Part shown: positions 1-7,141 of the stretch, in pieces
Layout: each line of letters starts with the position of its first letter
Numbering within the stretch: the first letter of the stretch is position 1
Source: Flammeovirgaceae bacterium
GTDB taxonomy: Bacteria > Bacteroidota > Bacteroidia > Cytophagales > MED-G16
DNA: 9,472 nucleotides
Assembly (NCBI GenBank): GCA_002702205.1
Contig: NZYP01000003.1
Coordinates: 1 to 9,472, forward strand
Direction: 5' to 3'
The notes under the pieces: model-generated
Seen by the model: the letters and a program-made list of their open reading frames with translations, nothing else
What the model was told of the DNA's origin: nothing
The model's database searches: none
Program-made: the position numbers and the translations under genes

Positions 1-9
1 AAAATTATT

Positions 10-40
10 TTGATATGATTCATCGTTTTGCTTTTATAAT
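10..40 (+). promoter_or_regulatory. Weak candidate promoter upstream of the secreted CsgG/FlgO-like gene
   Basis: A TTGATA hexamer (10-15) and a TATAAT hexamer (35-40) are separated by 19 nt and lie about 50 nt before the start at 89. Both resemble enterobacterial -35/-10 boxes. The spacing is long, and Bacteroidota primary sigma factors usually prefer a TAnnTTTG -7 box, which I could not find here. In such AT-rich DNA the match may be chance. Confidence 0.2.
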
Positions 41-88
41 ACTTATATATATATTGATTAATATTAACAACTACTAAACCAAATTATC

Positions 89-754
89 ATGAAAAATTTT
101 TTTATCCCTTTAATATTATTTATTGTCTCATTTGACTTAAAAGCACAGAGAGACTATACAATTGATAATATTGAAGAATATATTTCGAATCAAAAAACAT
201 TTGCTGTTATACCATTTACATTTAGAGTAACGGCAGAGAAACCACGTAAAATGGAACAGAGTGATTTTGAAGCTTCAGTTAATGATGCTGAAAAAAATGG
301 CGCTATTGCAGCTCAAGAGAGTTTAATAAATAGAGTTTTAAGGAAAAAAAATAGAGTAGCAGTTGATCCTCAACCTCAAGCGAGAACAAATACCTTATTA
401 AAAAGAGCAGGAGAAATAACGTATACTGATGGAGTATGGAGCTCTTTTGATGCGTATTTGCCTGAGGAGTTGTGTGAACTACTTGGTGTTGACGCTGTCA
501 TTATTGGTAACGTAAGCTCTGGTAAAATATTTACAACAGCAGGTTCAATCGCTCTGAAAGTTTTAAAACTTGGAGGTAGTCCTGAAGTGAGTGCTGACCT
601 AACTTTATTTGATAAGGATGGCACTATGCTTTGGCAGTGGTCATCAAGAAATATGAAGGCATCATCTATGGGAAATTCAGTAGATAATATGATGGATTAT
701 ATATTTAAAAAAGGTGCCAGAAAAATGCCTTATACTGGATTAGTATTAAAATAA
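89..754 (+). CDS. Secreted hypothetical protein with CsgG/FlgO/TolB-N-like fold pattern
   Basis: The 221-residue protein begins with a Sec signal peptide: Lys2, a hydrophobic stretch at about 4-15, and likely cleavage after KAQ at about residue 20. No lipobox Cys follows, so it is probably periplasmic or released. The mature part shows a pattern I associate with CsgG, FlgO, LpoB and GNA1162-type envelope proteins. A first strand (TFAVIPFTF, 37-45) is followed by a charged helical stretch ending QESLINRVL (77-85). Next come a helix plus strand with 'GVDAVIIGNVS' (133-143), a strand ending in an acidic turn ('LTLFDKDGTMLWQWSSR', 171-187), and a closing basic helix with KMPY (212-215). Members of these groups bind partner proteins in the envelope or assemble into outer-membrane complexes. 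The actual role here is unknown. The next gene is convergent, so the gene is monocistronic at its 3' end. The fold call comes from pattern recognition, not alignment. Confidence 0.75.
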   Translation: MKNFFIPLILFIVSFDLKAQRDYTIDNIEEYISNQKTFAVIPFTFRVTAEKPRKMEQSDFEASVNDAEKNGAIAAQESLINRVLRKKNRVAVDPQPQARTNTLLKRAGEITYTDGVWSSFDAYLPEELCELLGVDAVIIGNVSSGKIFTTAGSIALKVLKLGGSPEVSADLTLFDKDGTMLWQWSSRNMKASSMGNSVDNMMDYIFKKGARKMPYTGLVLK

Positions 755-790
755 TTTTAAATTTTTCTTTAAGACTATTAAAACAAAGTG

Positions 791-845
791 GATATATTTT
801 TTATATCTTCCAGTCCATTAAATAGTTATTTTTAGGGACTTTTTT
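791..845 (+). terminator. Candidate terminator in the 89-bp convergent gap
   Basis: On the plus strand AGTCC (812-816) pairs with GGACT (836-840). Inside it AAAT (820-823) pairs with ATTT (828-831) around an AGTT loop, and the outer arm runs directly into a T-tract (840-845). This could end the gene that stops at 754. The T-tract overlaps the stop codon of the opposing GH51 gene. A second, purely A/T-rich hairpin, GATATA (791-796) with TATATC (802-807), lies next to it. It might serve the minus-strand transcript but has no clean U-tract. Stem strength is modest. Confidence 0.45.
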
Positions 846-2403
846 AATCACTTATTATCTCAACAATTGTTAATGAGTGAGGGGGTAGTTGTATAATTCC
901 ATCTCTAAACTTTAATTTTATTTCTTTCGGAGCCACTCGATGAGGATTATTAATGTCATTATAACTATCTGTTGACTCACCAGTAAGAATTTTTGCATTG
1001 TAAGTCCCATTTAATACCATATCTCCCATTATCACTTTACATTTGATATTATCTGTAGGATGACGATTAACTAATGAAACTGCCCACCTTTCACCCTTTT
1101 TGTCTACAGTTGCAATAGCATCTACAACCGAAACGGAATCCTTACCATCAGAAAGTATGTCTCCTATTGTCTCTGAATTGACTATATATTTCTGAAGATT
1201 ATTTACGTACATTTCTAGTGTGTGGAAATGGGTTCGCTTTACAATGCCAGATGGATGAACAAAGAGGGGCCCTGTCTGATTTACAAGAGGTGCGATATTA
1301 GCCATTGTTACATAATCTGAATTTCTAAGACAAGAATTAAGAAATGAAGCTGAAAAAAGAGCGTCAGATAGATTATAAATTGAAGGTTCAAGACTTTTGT
1401 CTCTTGCTTGTATTAATTTAATTATTTCTGGATCCTCATAATTTACTTTTTCAAAACGTTGAAATCCCGGATGATGCCATGAACGTAGGTTCCATTCATC
1501 AAAAGCAATTTTAATCTGTCCTTTTTTAATTTGCCCTTCTTCTTCTGCTGTTTGGATCTGATTCATAACTTCTTGAATATAGGCTTCAGGTTTCTCTGAT
1601 AGCATTATACATGATAAATAGTCAGGTTTCTCAAGATTTTGCCAGTTTTCTATCCAGTACTGATGTGCAGATATATAATCTAAATATTCACCTGCAGCCT
1701 CAAATAGATAAGGGTCAATTCGAGAATTTCCATGAATTCCAGAACATGTCACAAGAAGACTCGAATCCATCCTCTTCATGGCTAGACCAGCATCTCTTAC
1801 TTTATGAATATAATCAACTCCTGAACGCTCATTTCCTACACTCCATATCTTGACATTCAGTGGGGAAGGATGCCCATTGTACTTACGCATCTCAGCAAAT
1901 TCACCCTCATTTGAATTTGAGTATTCAACCCAATTAATCATTTCCTCTACTTCTGCTAAACCATTGTGACAAATGTATGGTTCAGTATCTAACAGCCTGC
2001 AAAGCTCAATAAATTCATGTGTTCCGAAGGTATTAGGCTCTATTACTCCCCACCTGACATCATCGGTTGGTTTTCGATTATCACCAACACCATTAATCCA
2101 ATGATAACCATCTACAAAGCAACCGCCAGGCCAACGAATAATTGGTACCTTGAGTTCATTCAATGCTTTAATGACATCAGTTCTAAATCCTTTATTATCA
2201 GATAATGGAGATTCAGGGTCGAATACACCACCATAAATTTGTTTACCAAAATGCTCTAGAAAGCCCCCAAAAATCATAGGATTATACAGTTTTGGGTCAG
2301 TATCTGTTTTAATAGTTACACTTGCATGAATAGATATTTTTTTTTGTGTGTCACAGGATATTACACAAAATATTAACCCTACCATTATTAATGAATTCTT
2401 CAT
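844..2403 (-). CDS. GH51 alpha-L-arabinofuranosidase, lipoprotein
   Basis: The 519-residue protein is a glycoside hydrolase family 51 enzyme. The family removes terminal alpha-L-arabinofuranosyl residues from arabinan, arabinoxylan and arabinogalactan by a retaining mechanism. Landmarks in order are a lipoprotein signal with VISC lipobox (Cys17), 'FGGFLEHFG' (45-53), 'RWPGGCFVDGYHW' (90-102), and the acid/base motif 'SVGNE' (Glu192). 'SAHQYW' (245-250), the nucleophile motif 'FDEWN' (Glu303) and a C-terminal beta-sandwich typical of the arabinofuranosidase C-domain (about 355-519) follow. Both catalytic Glu are present and the length is normal, so it should be active, anchored in the periplasm or on the outer membrane. 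I chose the ATG at 2403. An upstream in-frame ATG at 2448 would place 15 polar residues before the signal and overlap the ABC-F gene. It follows that gene after only 8 nt, which suggests co-transcription. Family GH51 is confident; the exact substrate is not. Confidence 0.93.
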   Translation of the reverse strand: MKNSLIMVGLIFCVISCDTQKKISIHASVTIKTDTDPKLYNPMIFGGFLEHFGKQIYGGVFDPESPLSDNKGFRTDVIKALNELKVPIIRWPGGCFVDGYHWINGVGDNRKPTDDVRWGVIEPNTFGTHEFIELCRLLDTEPYICHNGLAEVEEMINWVEYSNSNEGEFAEMRKYNGHPSPLNVKIWSVGNERSGVDYIHKVRDAGLAMKRMDSSLLVTCSGIHGNSRIDPYLFEAAGEYLDYISAHQYWIENWQNLEKPDYLSCIMLSEKPEAYIQEVMNQIQTAEEEGQIKKGQIKIAFDEWNLRSWHHPGFQRFEKVNYEDPEIIKLIQARDKSLEPSIYNLSDALFSASFLNSCLRNSDYVTMANIAPLVNQTGPLFVHPSGIVKRTHFHTLEMYVNNLQKYIVNSETIGDILSDGKDSVSVVDAIATVDKKGERWAVSLVNRHPTDNIKCKVIMGDMVLNGTYNAKILTGESTDSYNDINNPHRVAPKEIKLKFRDGIIQLPPHSLTIVEIISD

Positions 2404-2411
2404 ATCTGAAT

Positions 2412-4307
2412 CTATAGTTTTTCTAACTGTTTCTGTAAATCCTCCCACTTTGAAATAGATAATGCAAGCGTATTTTTTCTTAATTGATACTCCTCAAAAA
2501 ACTTCTCATCGTATTCAGACGGATTTTGCTCAAGATCTAAATTATTCTTTTTAATTGCTTCTTCTAACTCAATTATATCAGTCTCAATTTTTTTTATTTT
2601 ATTGCTTAGTGATTTTTTTTTCTTCATTTTTTTATAAGAATCTTTATCCATCTTTTTAGGGGAGATAACTTCTTTTTTTCTTTCTATCTCTCTTATGTCT
2701 CCTATGTTTCTCTTTTCGAGATAATAATCTATATCTCCTATGTACTCTTTTATGTTTTTGTCTTTAAACTCGTAAACCATTTCTGATAAACCTTGCAGGA
2801 AATCTCTGTCATGTGAAATCAAAATTAATGTGCCTTCAAAACGCTTAAGAGCTTCCTTTAAAACATTTTTAGATTTAATGTCTAGGTGATTCGTTGGCTC
2901 ATCCATAATTAAAACATTAAAAGGTAGGAGTAATAACTTAGCAAGCGCTAACCTATTCCTTTCCCCTCCAGATAAGACTTTTACATACTTGTCCACCTCA
3001 CTTCCTCTAAACAGAAAAGATCCTAGTATATCCCTTACTTTACTCCTGTTCTTCTCAGTCGCTGAATCTTCCATGGTCTGGAGAACTGTTTTATTATCAT
3101 CTAAATAATCAGCTTGGTTCTGGGCAAAGTATCCAATTTGTACATTATGACCAATCTTTAGTGAGCCATTGTAACTAATCTCACTATTTATAATCTTAGC
3201 AAGTGTCGTCTTACCCTGACCATTCTGACCAACAAAGGCAATCTTAGAATTCCTCAAGAGGATAAGGTTAACAGAATCTAATACTTCTAACTTATCATAA
3301 TTTTTTGAAAGATCTTTAATTTCAAATATGACTTTTCCTGGGTTTACGGAGATAGGAAAATGTACGTTCATGACACTATTGTCCTCTTTATCGACCTGCA
3401 CTCTGTCCATCCTATCAAGTTTCTTTATAAGTGACTGGGCCATAGAAGCTTTTGATGCTTTTGCTCTGAACTTATTTATAAGTTTTTCAGTATTCTGAAT
3501 TTCTTTTTCTTGATTTTTTTGGGTGGCAAGTTGTTGCTCTCGCATTTCTTCTCTCAAAATCAAATATTCAGAGTAAGGTTTTTTATAATCATAAATTTTT
3601 CCAAATGAAATTTCAATGGTTCTTTTAGTTACGTTATCTAAAAACATTTTATCATGTGACACTATCAGCACAGCACCCGCGTAATTTTTCAAAAATGATT
3701 CGAACCATATAATAGAATCAATATCTAGATGATTTGTAGGTTCATCTAATAACAAGATATCATTATCCTGTAATAATAATTTTGCGAGCTCTATACGCAT
3801 CCTCCATCCTCCTGATAATGTGGTTGTCTGCTTGTTAAACTCTGAGGATTTAAAACCTAGTCCCGTCAAAATTTTCTCAGTTTTTCCTTCGTAGCTGTAA
3901 CCCCCAATAATTTCAAATTTATCTTGAAGGTCTTGTAGGTCAACCATCAGCTGATAATATTGTTTGCTTTCAGTGTCTTTACTATTTGATAACTTATCAT
4001 TAATATTTTCTATTTTTTTCTCTATGATTTTTATATCAATAAAAGCTTCATAGGTTTCTTCTAGAACTGTTCTCCCTTCTTCAAAATCAATATCTTGCTT
4101 TAAGAAACCTATTTTTAAGTCTTTATCAGTTGCAATTTCGCCAGTGTCACCCTCCATCTCATTAGACAATATTTTTAACATAGTTGATTTGCCCGCACCG
4201 TTTTTACCAATTAGTCCAATTCTATCTTTTGAACCGATCCTATATGATATGTTTTTAAATAAATCATCCCCTTGAAAAGAAATAGATAGATTATGGACGT
4301 TTAGCAT
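2412..4307 (-). CDS. ABC-F family ATPase (Uup/YheS-like, duplicated ABC domain)
   Basis: The 631-residue soluble protein has two ABC nucleotide-binding domains and no membrane segments, the layout of ABC-F proteins that act on the ribosomal E site (translation factors or ribosome protection). NBD1 has Walker A 'GKNGAGKS' (34-41), an arm-like charged helical insertion (about 88-135), signature 'LSGGW' (164-168), Walker B 'LLLDEPTNHLD' (185-195, Glu189) and H-loop 'SHD' (217-219). The interdomain linker (about 240-320) carries a basic 'RAKASKASMAQS' stretch (281-292), typical of the P-site-tRNA-interacting motif. NBD2 has 'GQNGQGKT' (360-367), 'LSGGE' (445-449), 'LIMDEPTNHLD' (466-476, Glu470) and 'SHD' (498-500). 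A Lys-rich C-terminal coiled coil (about 553-631) resembles the Uup/YheS tail. All ATPase residues are intact. It is the first gene of a minus-strand unit with GH51 8 nt downstream. Housekeeping function is more likely than resistance, but this cannot be decided from sequence. Confidence 0.95.
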   Translation of the reverse strand: MLNVHNLSISFQGDDLFKNISYRIGSKDRIGLIGKNGAGKSTMLKILSNEMEGDTGEIATDKDLKIGFLKQDIDFEEGRTVLEETYEAFIDIKIIEKKIENINDKLSNSKDTESKQYYQLMVDLQDLQDKFEIIGGYSYEGKTEKILTGLGFKSSEFNKQTTTLSGGWRMRIELAKLLLQDNDILLLDEPTNHLDIDSIIWFESFLKNYAGAVLIVSHDKMFLDNVTKRTIEISFGKIYDYKKPYSEYLILREEMREQQLATQKNQEKEIQNTEKLINKFRAKASKASMAQSLIKKLDRMDRVQVDKEDNSVMNVHFPISVNPGKVIFEIKDLSKNYDKLEVLDSVNLILLRNSKIAFVGQNGQGKTTLAKIINSEISYNGSLKIGHNVQIGYFAQNQADYLDDNKTVLQTMEDSATEKNRSKVRDILGSFLFRGSEVDKYVKVLSGGERNRLALAKLLLLPFNVLIMDEPTNHLDIKSKNVLKEALKRFEGTLILISHDRDFLQGLSEMVYEFKDKNIKEYIGDIDYYLEKRNIGDIREIERKKEVISPKKMDKDSYKKMKKKKSLSNKIKKIETDIIELEEAIKKNNLDLEQNPSEYDEKFFEEYQLRKNTLALSISKWEDLQKQLEKL

Positions 4308-4394
4308 AAAGAAAAATTATCGATAAAGGTGCAAGTTATAAAGAAAAAATCTGGGTTCTTACCAGTAGATATTTTTTAGATTGTAATTTTAAGT
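4308..4394. promoter_or_regulatory. Divergent intergenic region with a 10-bp palindrome
   Basis: These 87 bp separate the starts of the ABC-F gene (minus) and the ADP-ribosylglycohydrolase-like gene (plus), so promoters for both must lie here or within the flanking genes. A perfect palindrome TTATCGATAA (4317-4326) sits 9 nt from the ABC-F start codon and could be an operator or chance. A TTATAAAG stretch (4336-4343) could supply a -10-like element. I found no canonical TAnnTTTG box on either strand. Confidence 0.4.
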
Positions 4395-5696
4395 ATGAAG
4401 TCCTATTATTTTCTATTTCTAATAATTTTATGTTCTTTTTCATGTAATAAAACTGTTCAGCAAAAAGATGAATTCATAACTATCTCTGTTGCAGATTATA
4501 AAGATAAGCTTAAAGGTTTCTGGCTTGGTCAGTGTATAGCTAATATGACTGGTCTTGTTACTGAAATGGATAAAATAGGGAATATTGGAGATATTAAAAC
4601 CGGCGAGTTCTATACCTCAGAAGACTGGGGTAAGTTAGATGAGCCAAGCATATTCTCTCCAGAGAAACCAAGTGATTTGTCAAAAACAATTGATTTTGTA
4701 TTTGAGCAAGAGGGAGTGTGGCCAGCAGATGACGACACAGACCTAGAATATATGTACCAGAATTTACTTTTAGAAAATAAGACGCCGTTTCTCACACCAC
4801 ATCAGATAAGAGATGGTTGGATAAAACATATCAGGAGTAATGAAGAAAATTTTTTATGGGTTTCAAACCAAAAAGCTTTTGATTTAATGAATGAAGGATA
4901 TTTACCTCCTCAAACTAGTGATCCTAAACTTAACGAGCATTATGAGATGATAGACGCTCAGTTAACGACTGAAATCTTTGGATTATTAGCTCCTGGAAGA
5001 ACGGATATAGCCCTAGAAATGGCAAAATTACCTATTTTAACTACAGCTAGGTATAATGCTAAATGGATCTCTGATTTTTATGTTTCTATGTACTCTTTAT
5101 CTACTAATCTTGACTTAAGTAGAGATATAAAAGAAAATATCTTTTTAATTGCAGATCAGTCTAGTCTTCTCCTTCCTGACTCATCTTACTCCTCAAAAAT
5201 GTATGATTTTGTAAGGGGTCAGTATGAATCTGGGATAACGTGGGAAGAGGCTAGAGATAATATATATGACAGGTACCAGGTGAAATCTGAAGATGGATAT
5301 GACATTACCTCAAAAAACCTTTATTGTAACGGGTGTTTTGCTGCTGGAATTAATTTTGCAGCAAGCTTAATTAGTTTGTTTTGGGGTGAGGGTGATTTGA
5401 AAGAAACAATAAAAATTGGAACTCTTACTGGATGGGATTCAGATAATCCAACTTCTACATGGGGAGGTTTAATAGGGTTTATCATTGGTAAAGAGGGGGT
5501 AGAGAGAGAATTTAATAGAAGTTTTTCCGAAAAGTATTTTATCCACAGGACTCGTCAAAATTTTGATAGGGGTGTAGATGATTTTGAAAATATGGCTAAT
5601 GATGGTATTCAGATAATTATTAGAATGATTGAGAATGAATTAAACGGTAGATACGACAAAGTGAATCAGTTATGGTATATAAAGAAACTTCTTTAA
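4395..5696 (+). CDS. ADP-ribosylglycohydrolase-fold lipoprotein
   Basis: The 433-residue protein has a lipoprotein-type N-terminus (hydrophobic 5-13, SFSC with Cys17; the Ser at -3 is atypical). Lipidation would anchor it outside the cytoplasm, unlike classical DraG/ARH enzymes. The ADP-ribosylglycohydrolase fold is indicated by 'KLKGFWLGQCIANMTG' (38-53), matching the family's N-terminal helix. An acidic motif 'ADDDTDLEY' (111-119) stands where the family has T/S-D-D-T-x-M. A C-terminal 'TGWDSDNPTSTWGG' (345-358) stands where it has G-G-D-T-D-T. These two motifs hold the catalytic dinuclear Mg2+ site. Asp113, Asp114, Asp348 and Asp350 are kept, while the expected Thr positions appear to be Asp112 and Asn351. 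The family hydrolyses N- or O-ribosyl bonds of ADP-ribosylated substrates. Exported bacterial homologues have unknown substrates, and a role on extracellular ribosides or other furanosides is inference. It is divergent from ABC-F/GH51, with its own promoter. Confidence 0.85.
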   Translation: MKSYYFLFLIILCSFSCNKTVQQKDEFITISVADYKDKLKGFWLGQCIANMTGLVTEMDKIGNIGDIKTGEFYTSEDWGKLDEPSIFSPEKPSDLSKTIDFVFEQEGVWPADDDTDLEYMYQNLLLENKTPFLTPHQIRDGWIKHIRSNEENFLWVSNQKAFDLMNEGYLPPQTSDPKLNEHYEMIDAQLTTEIFGLLAPGRTDIALEMAKLPILTTARYNAKWISDFYVSMYSLSTNLDLSRDIKENIFLIADQSSLLLPDSSYSSKMYDFVRGQYESGITWEEARDNIYDRYQVKSEDGYDITSKNLYCNGCFAAGINFAASLISLFWGEGDLKETIKIGTLTGWDSDNPTSTWGGLIGFIIGKEGVEREFNRSFSEKYFIHRTRQNFDRGVDDFENMANDGIQIIIRMIENELNGRYDKVNQLWYIKKLL

Positions 5697-5727
5697 ACCT
5701 AATTTAATTTTATTTTTAAGAAGTTTT
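5685..5727 (+). terminator. Inverted repeat spanning the stop codon of the ADP-ribosylglycohydrolase-like gene
   Basis: AAACTTCTT (5685-5693) is perfectly complementary to AAGAAGTTT (5718-5726). The 9-bp stem closes a 24-nt T-rich loop and is followed by only one more T and then GGG. The left arm lies in the last codons and the loop begins with the TAA stop. It may be a weak terminator or 3'-end stabilising structure. The short T-tract after the stem argues against efficient intrinsic termination. Confidence 0.4.
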
Positions 5728-5729
5728 GG

Positions 5730-5753
5730 GATAGCTCTATCGTTAAATCGTTA
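5730..5753. repeat. Short palindrome plus tandem ATCGTTA repeat upstream of fasciclin gene
   Basis: GATAG-CT-CTATC (5730-5741) is an inverted repeat with 5-bp arms. It overlaps the first of two direct ATCGTTA copies (5739-5745 and 5747-5753; period 8). They lie in a 236-bp non-coding stretch (5697-5932), about 180 nt before the fasciclin start. The rest of that stretch is AT-rich and shows no gene I would support. It could be a regulatory site; function is unknown. Confidence 0.3.
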
Positions 5754-5932
5754 GGTTGGAAAGAAGAGCCAAAAGGAGTTGCCAAAGTAATGTCATTTTG
5801 TATGCTTATTATCATCGCAATAAGTTCATTATTTTATACTTAGTAAGATATTTTGTAAAGTATATTTCAAAAATTAAATCTTTAGTTAATTGTATGCGTA
5901 GAAATAAACTTAATTTAAAATATACAACAAAA

Positions 5933-6433
5933 ATGAAAAATTTAATTTTAACTATTACGGCTTTATTTTTTACTCTATCTGTTTCAGCTCAAACTGTGGT
6001 TGATGCAGCAGTTTCTAATAAAGACTTCTCAACTCTTGTAACTGCTTTAAAAGCTGCTGACTTAGTTGGAGCTCTTAGTGGTGAAGGCCCATTTACAGTC
6101 TTTGCTCCAAACAACGATGCATTTTCTAAGATAGATGCTGCAACCTTAGGAAGTTTATTAAAACCTGAAAACGTAAAGGCGTTATCAAATATCCTAACAT
6201 ACCACGTAGTTTCTGGGAAACTTATGGCAAGTGATGTTTTAAATGCATTAGAATCCGGAAATGGAGTAGTCGAGCTTACAGCTTTAAATGGTCAAGCTAT
6301 CACCGCTATAAGTAAAGATGGAAAAATTTATTTAGAAGATTCACAAGGTAATATGAGTGAAATTATTGCGACTGATGTTACAGGTTCAAACGGAGTTATT
6401 CACGTAATAAGCTCTGTTGTAATGCCTAGATAA
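5933..6433 (+). CDS. Secreted fasciclin (FAS1) domain protein
   Basis: The 166-residue protein consists of a signal peptide and a single FAS1 domain. The signal runs from Lys2 through a hydrophobic core to SVSAQ, with likely cleavage at about residue 20. The FAS1 domain starts with 'TVVDAAVSNKDFSTLVTALKA' type sequence at 21-41. It contains the H1 motif 'GPFTVFAPNNDAF' (52-64), the conserved Tyr-His 'LTYHVV' (88-93), and the H2-like motif 'NGVIHVISSVVMP' (153-165). FAS1 domains mediate adhesion or protein-protein contacts at the cell surface. The length is typical for bacterial one-domain members. I chose the ATG at 5933: the frame is open back to 5756, but that extension is basic, lacks family features and would bury the signal peptide. 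The start lies in an A-rich context (acaaaaATG). The gene is followed by a strong terminator, and the preceding gap suggests its own promoter. Confidence 0.94.
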   Translation: MKNLILTITALFFTLSVSAQTVVDAAVSNKDFSTLVTALKAADLVGALSGEGPFTVFAPNNDAFSKIDAATLGSLLKPENVKALSNILTYHVVSGKLMASDVLNALESGNGVVELTALNGQAITAISKDGKIYLEDSQGNMSEIIATDVTGSNGVIHVISSVVMPR

Positions 6434-6458
6434 TTAATTATTTTAGTGTAAATTATTT

Positions 6459-6491
6459 AAACCCTCTAGCTTATATGCGGAGGGTTTTTTT
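6459..6491. terminator. Strong terminator between convergent genes
   Basis: AAACCCTC (6459-6466) pairs perfectly with GAGGGTTT (6480-6487). The loop can add a G-C/C-G pair (6469-6470 with 6477-6478) around TTATAT. The T-tract 6485-6491 follows on the plus strand, giving a textbook intrinsic terminator for the fasciclin gene, 25 nt after its stop. Read on the minus strand, the same hairpin is followed by TTTAAATAATTT, so it may also end the lipoprotein gene whose stop codon is at 6493-6495. Confidence 0.85.
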
Positions 6492-6492
6492 A

Positions 6493-7011
6493 TTAACAGC
6501 CTTCATTAAAAGGTGAGGAGCATTGTCTTGCGAATTTAAATACCCACTTAACTTCTTCATTACCATCAGTGGTAGTAAAGCTGATTTTTAGAGTGTATAT
6601 CTTTGGCTGAGCATAATTATGAATAAGATCAGCTAATATTGTCAGCGAAATACCGTCGCTTCTAAGTATTTTATTTTTGTCGTTGTCTTGGAAGGCCCAG
6701 GTGCCTGCTTCAGGCCATATCTTTTCGTCGTAATTGTTTAGTGTAGAGAAGATACCACCTTCTAAAGAACCTTCCGATATGGTAAGTGTCATGTCGTTAA
6801 ATACTTCTACTACCTTACCGTCCATAGTTACAGGTGATTCTTCTTTAATAGATATCTTACCTACTATTGGATCAAGATACCATGTTCCGTTGAGGAGATT
6901 TCCTTGGGTGTCTAGAGGGTTTATTGGTGCAAGATATGAGCCTTCGTCGGTATCATCAGTACATGAGATAAATAGCACACTTAGAAAAAGTATATATTTA
7001 TTAAGATTCAT
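6493..7011 (-). CDS. Hypothetical lipoprotein, calycin/lipocalin-like
   Basis: The 172-residue protein starts with a lipoprotein signal (hydrophobic 7-14, FISC with Cys17), followed at once by the acidic run TDDTDE (18-23). Acidic residues directly after the lipid Cys resemble surface-export signals described for Bacteroidota lipoproteins, so outer-surface display is plausible. The mature part has 'LLNGTWYLDP' (39-48), like the GxW opening of lipocalin-like Bacteroidota proteins. It is followed by alternating strands, a second 'AGTWAF' (102-107), and a final strand 'VKWVFKFARQC' (154-164). Cys164 and Cys172, at the very C-terminus, could form a disulfide. I cannot name a family with certainty; the calycin-like beta-barrel is inferred from strand pattern. 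The gene is single, divergent from the serine hydrolase gene across 175 bp, and convergent with the fasciclin gene. Confidence 0.8.
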   Translation of the reverse strand: MNLNKYILFLSVLFISCTDDTDEGSYLAPINPLDTQGNLLNGTWYLDPIVGKISIKEESPVTMDGKVVEVFNDMTLTISEGSLEGGIFSTLNNYDEKIWPEAGTWAFQDNDKNKILRSDGISLTILADLIHNYAQPKIYTLKISFTTTDGNEEVKWVFKFARQCSSPFNEGC

Positions 7012-7141
7012 TAAATAATTATAGATATATATTAAATATAGTAGCTAAAAATTGAAAGAAAGAACATACTTTAAAATAAGTAGTATCTAAAGGAAGTTAA
7101 TATAACATCAATACTCTTCAAATTCATAGATTTTATAGTAA

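Noticed and set aside
376..624. 82-codon minus-strand frame inside the CsgG/FlgO-like gene
   Set aside because: It overlaps a gene with signal peptide and coherent strand pattern and shows no independent coding evidence.
1611..2205. Two plus-strand frames of 62-80 codons inside the GH51 gene
   Set aside because: They are shadows of a gene with intact catalytic motifs across the same bases.
2404..2448. In-frame N-terminal extension of the GH51 protein to an ATG at 2448
   Set aside because: It would place 15 polar residues before a clear lipoprotein signal and overlap the end of the ABC-F gene; the ATG at 2403 gives a normal signal peptide and an 8-nt gap.
2412..4307. ABC-F protein as an antibiotic-resistance determinant
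   Set aside because: Two NBDs and a linker are common to housekeeping and resistance ABC-F proteins; the Uup/YheS-like C-terminal coiled coil and chromosomal setting favour housekeeping, and resistance cannot be read from sequence.
5756..5932. 59-codon in-frame extension of the fasciclin protein
   Set aside because: It is basic, has no family resemblance and hides a textbook signal peptide starting at the ATG at 5933.
6734..7018. 94-codon plus-strand frame opposite the calycin-like lipoprotein gene
   Set aside because: It is antisense to a gene with a good lipoprotein signal, has no signal or domain of its own, and its product looks like a mirrored shadow.
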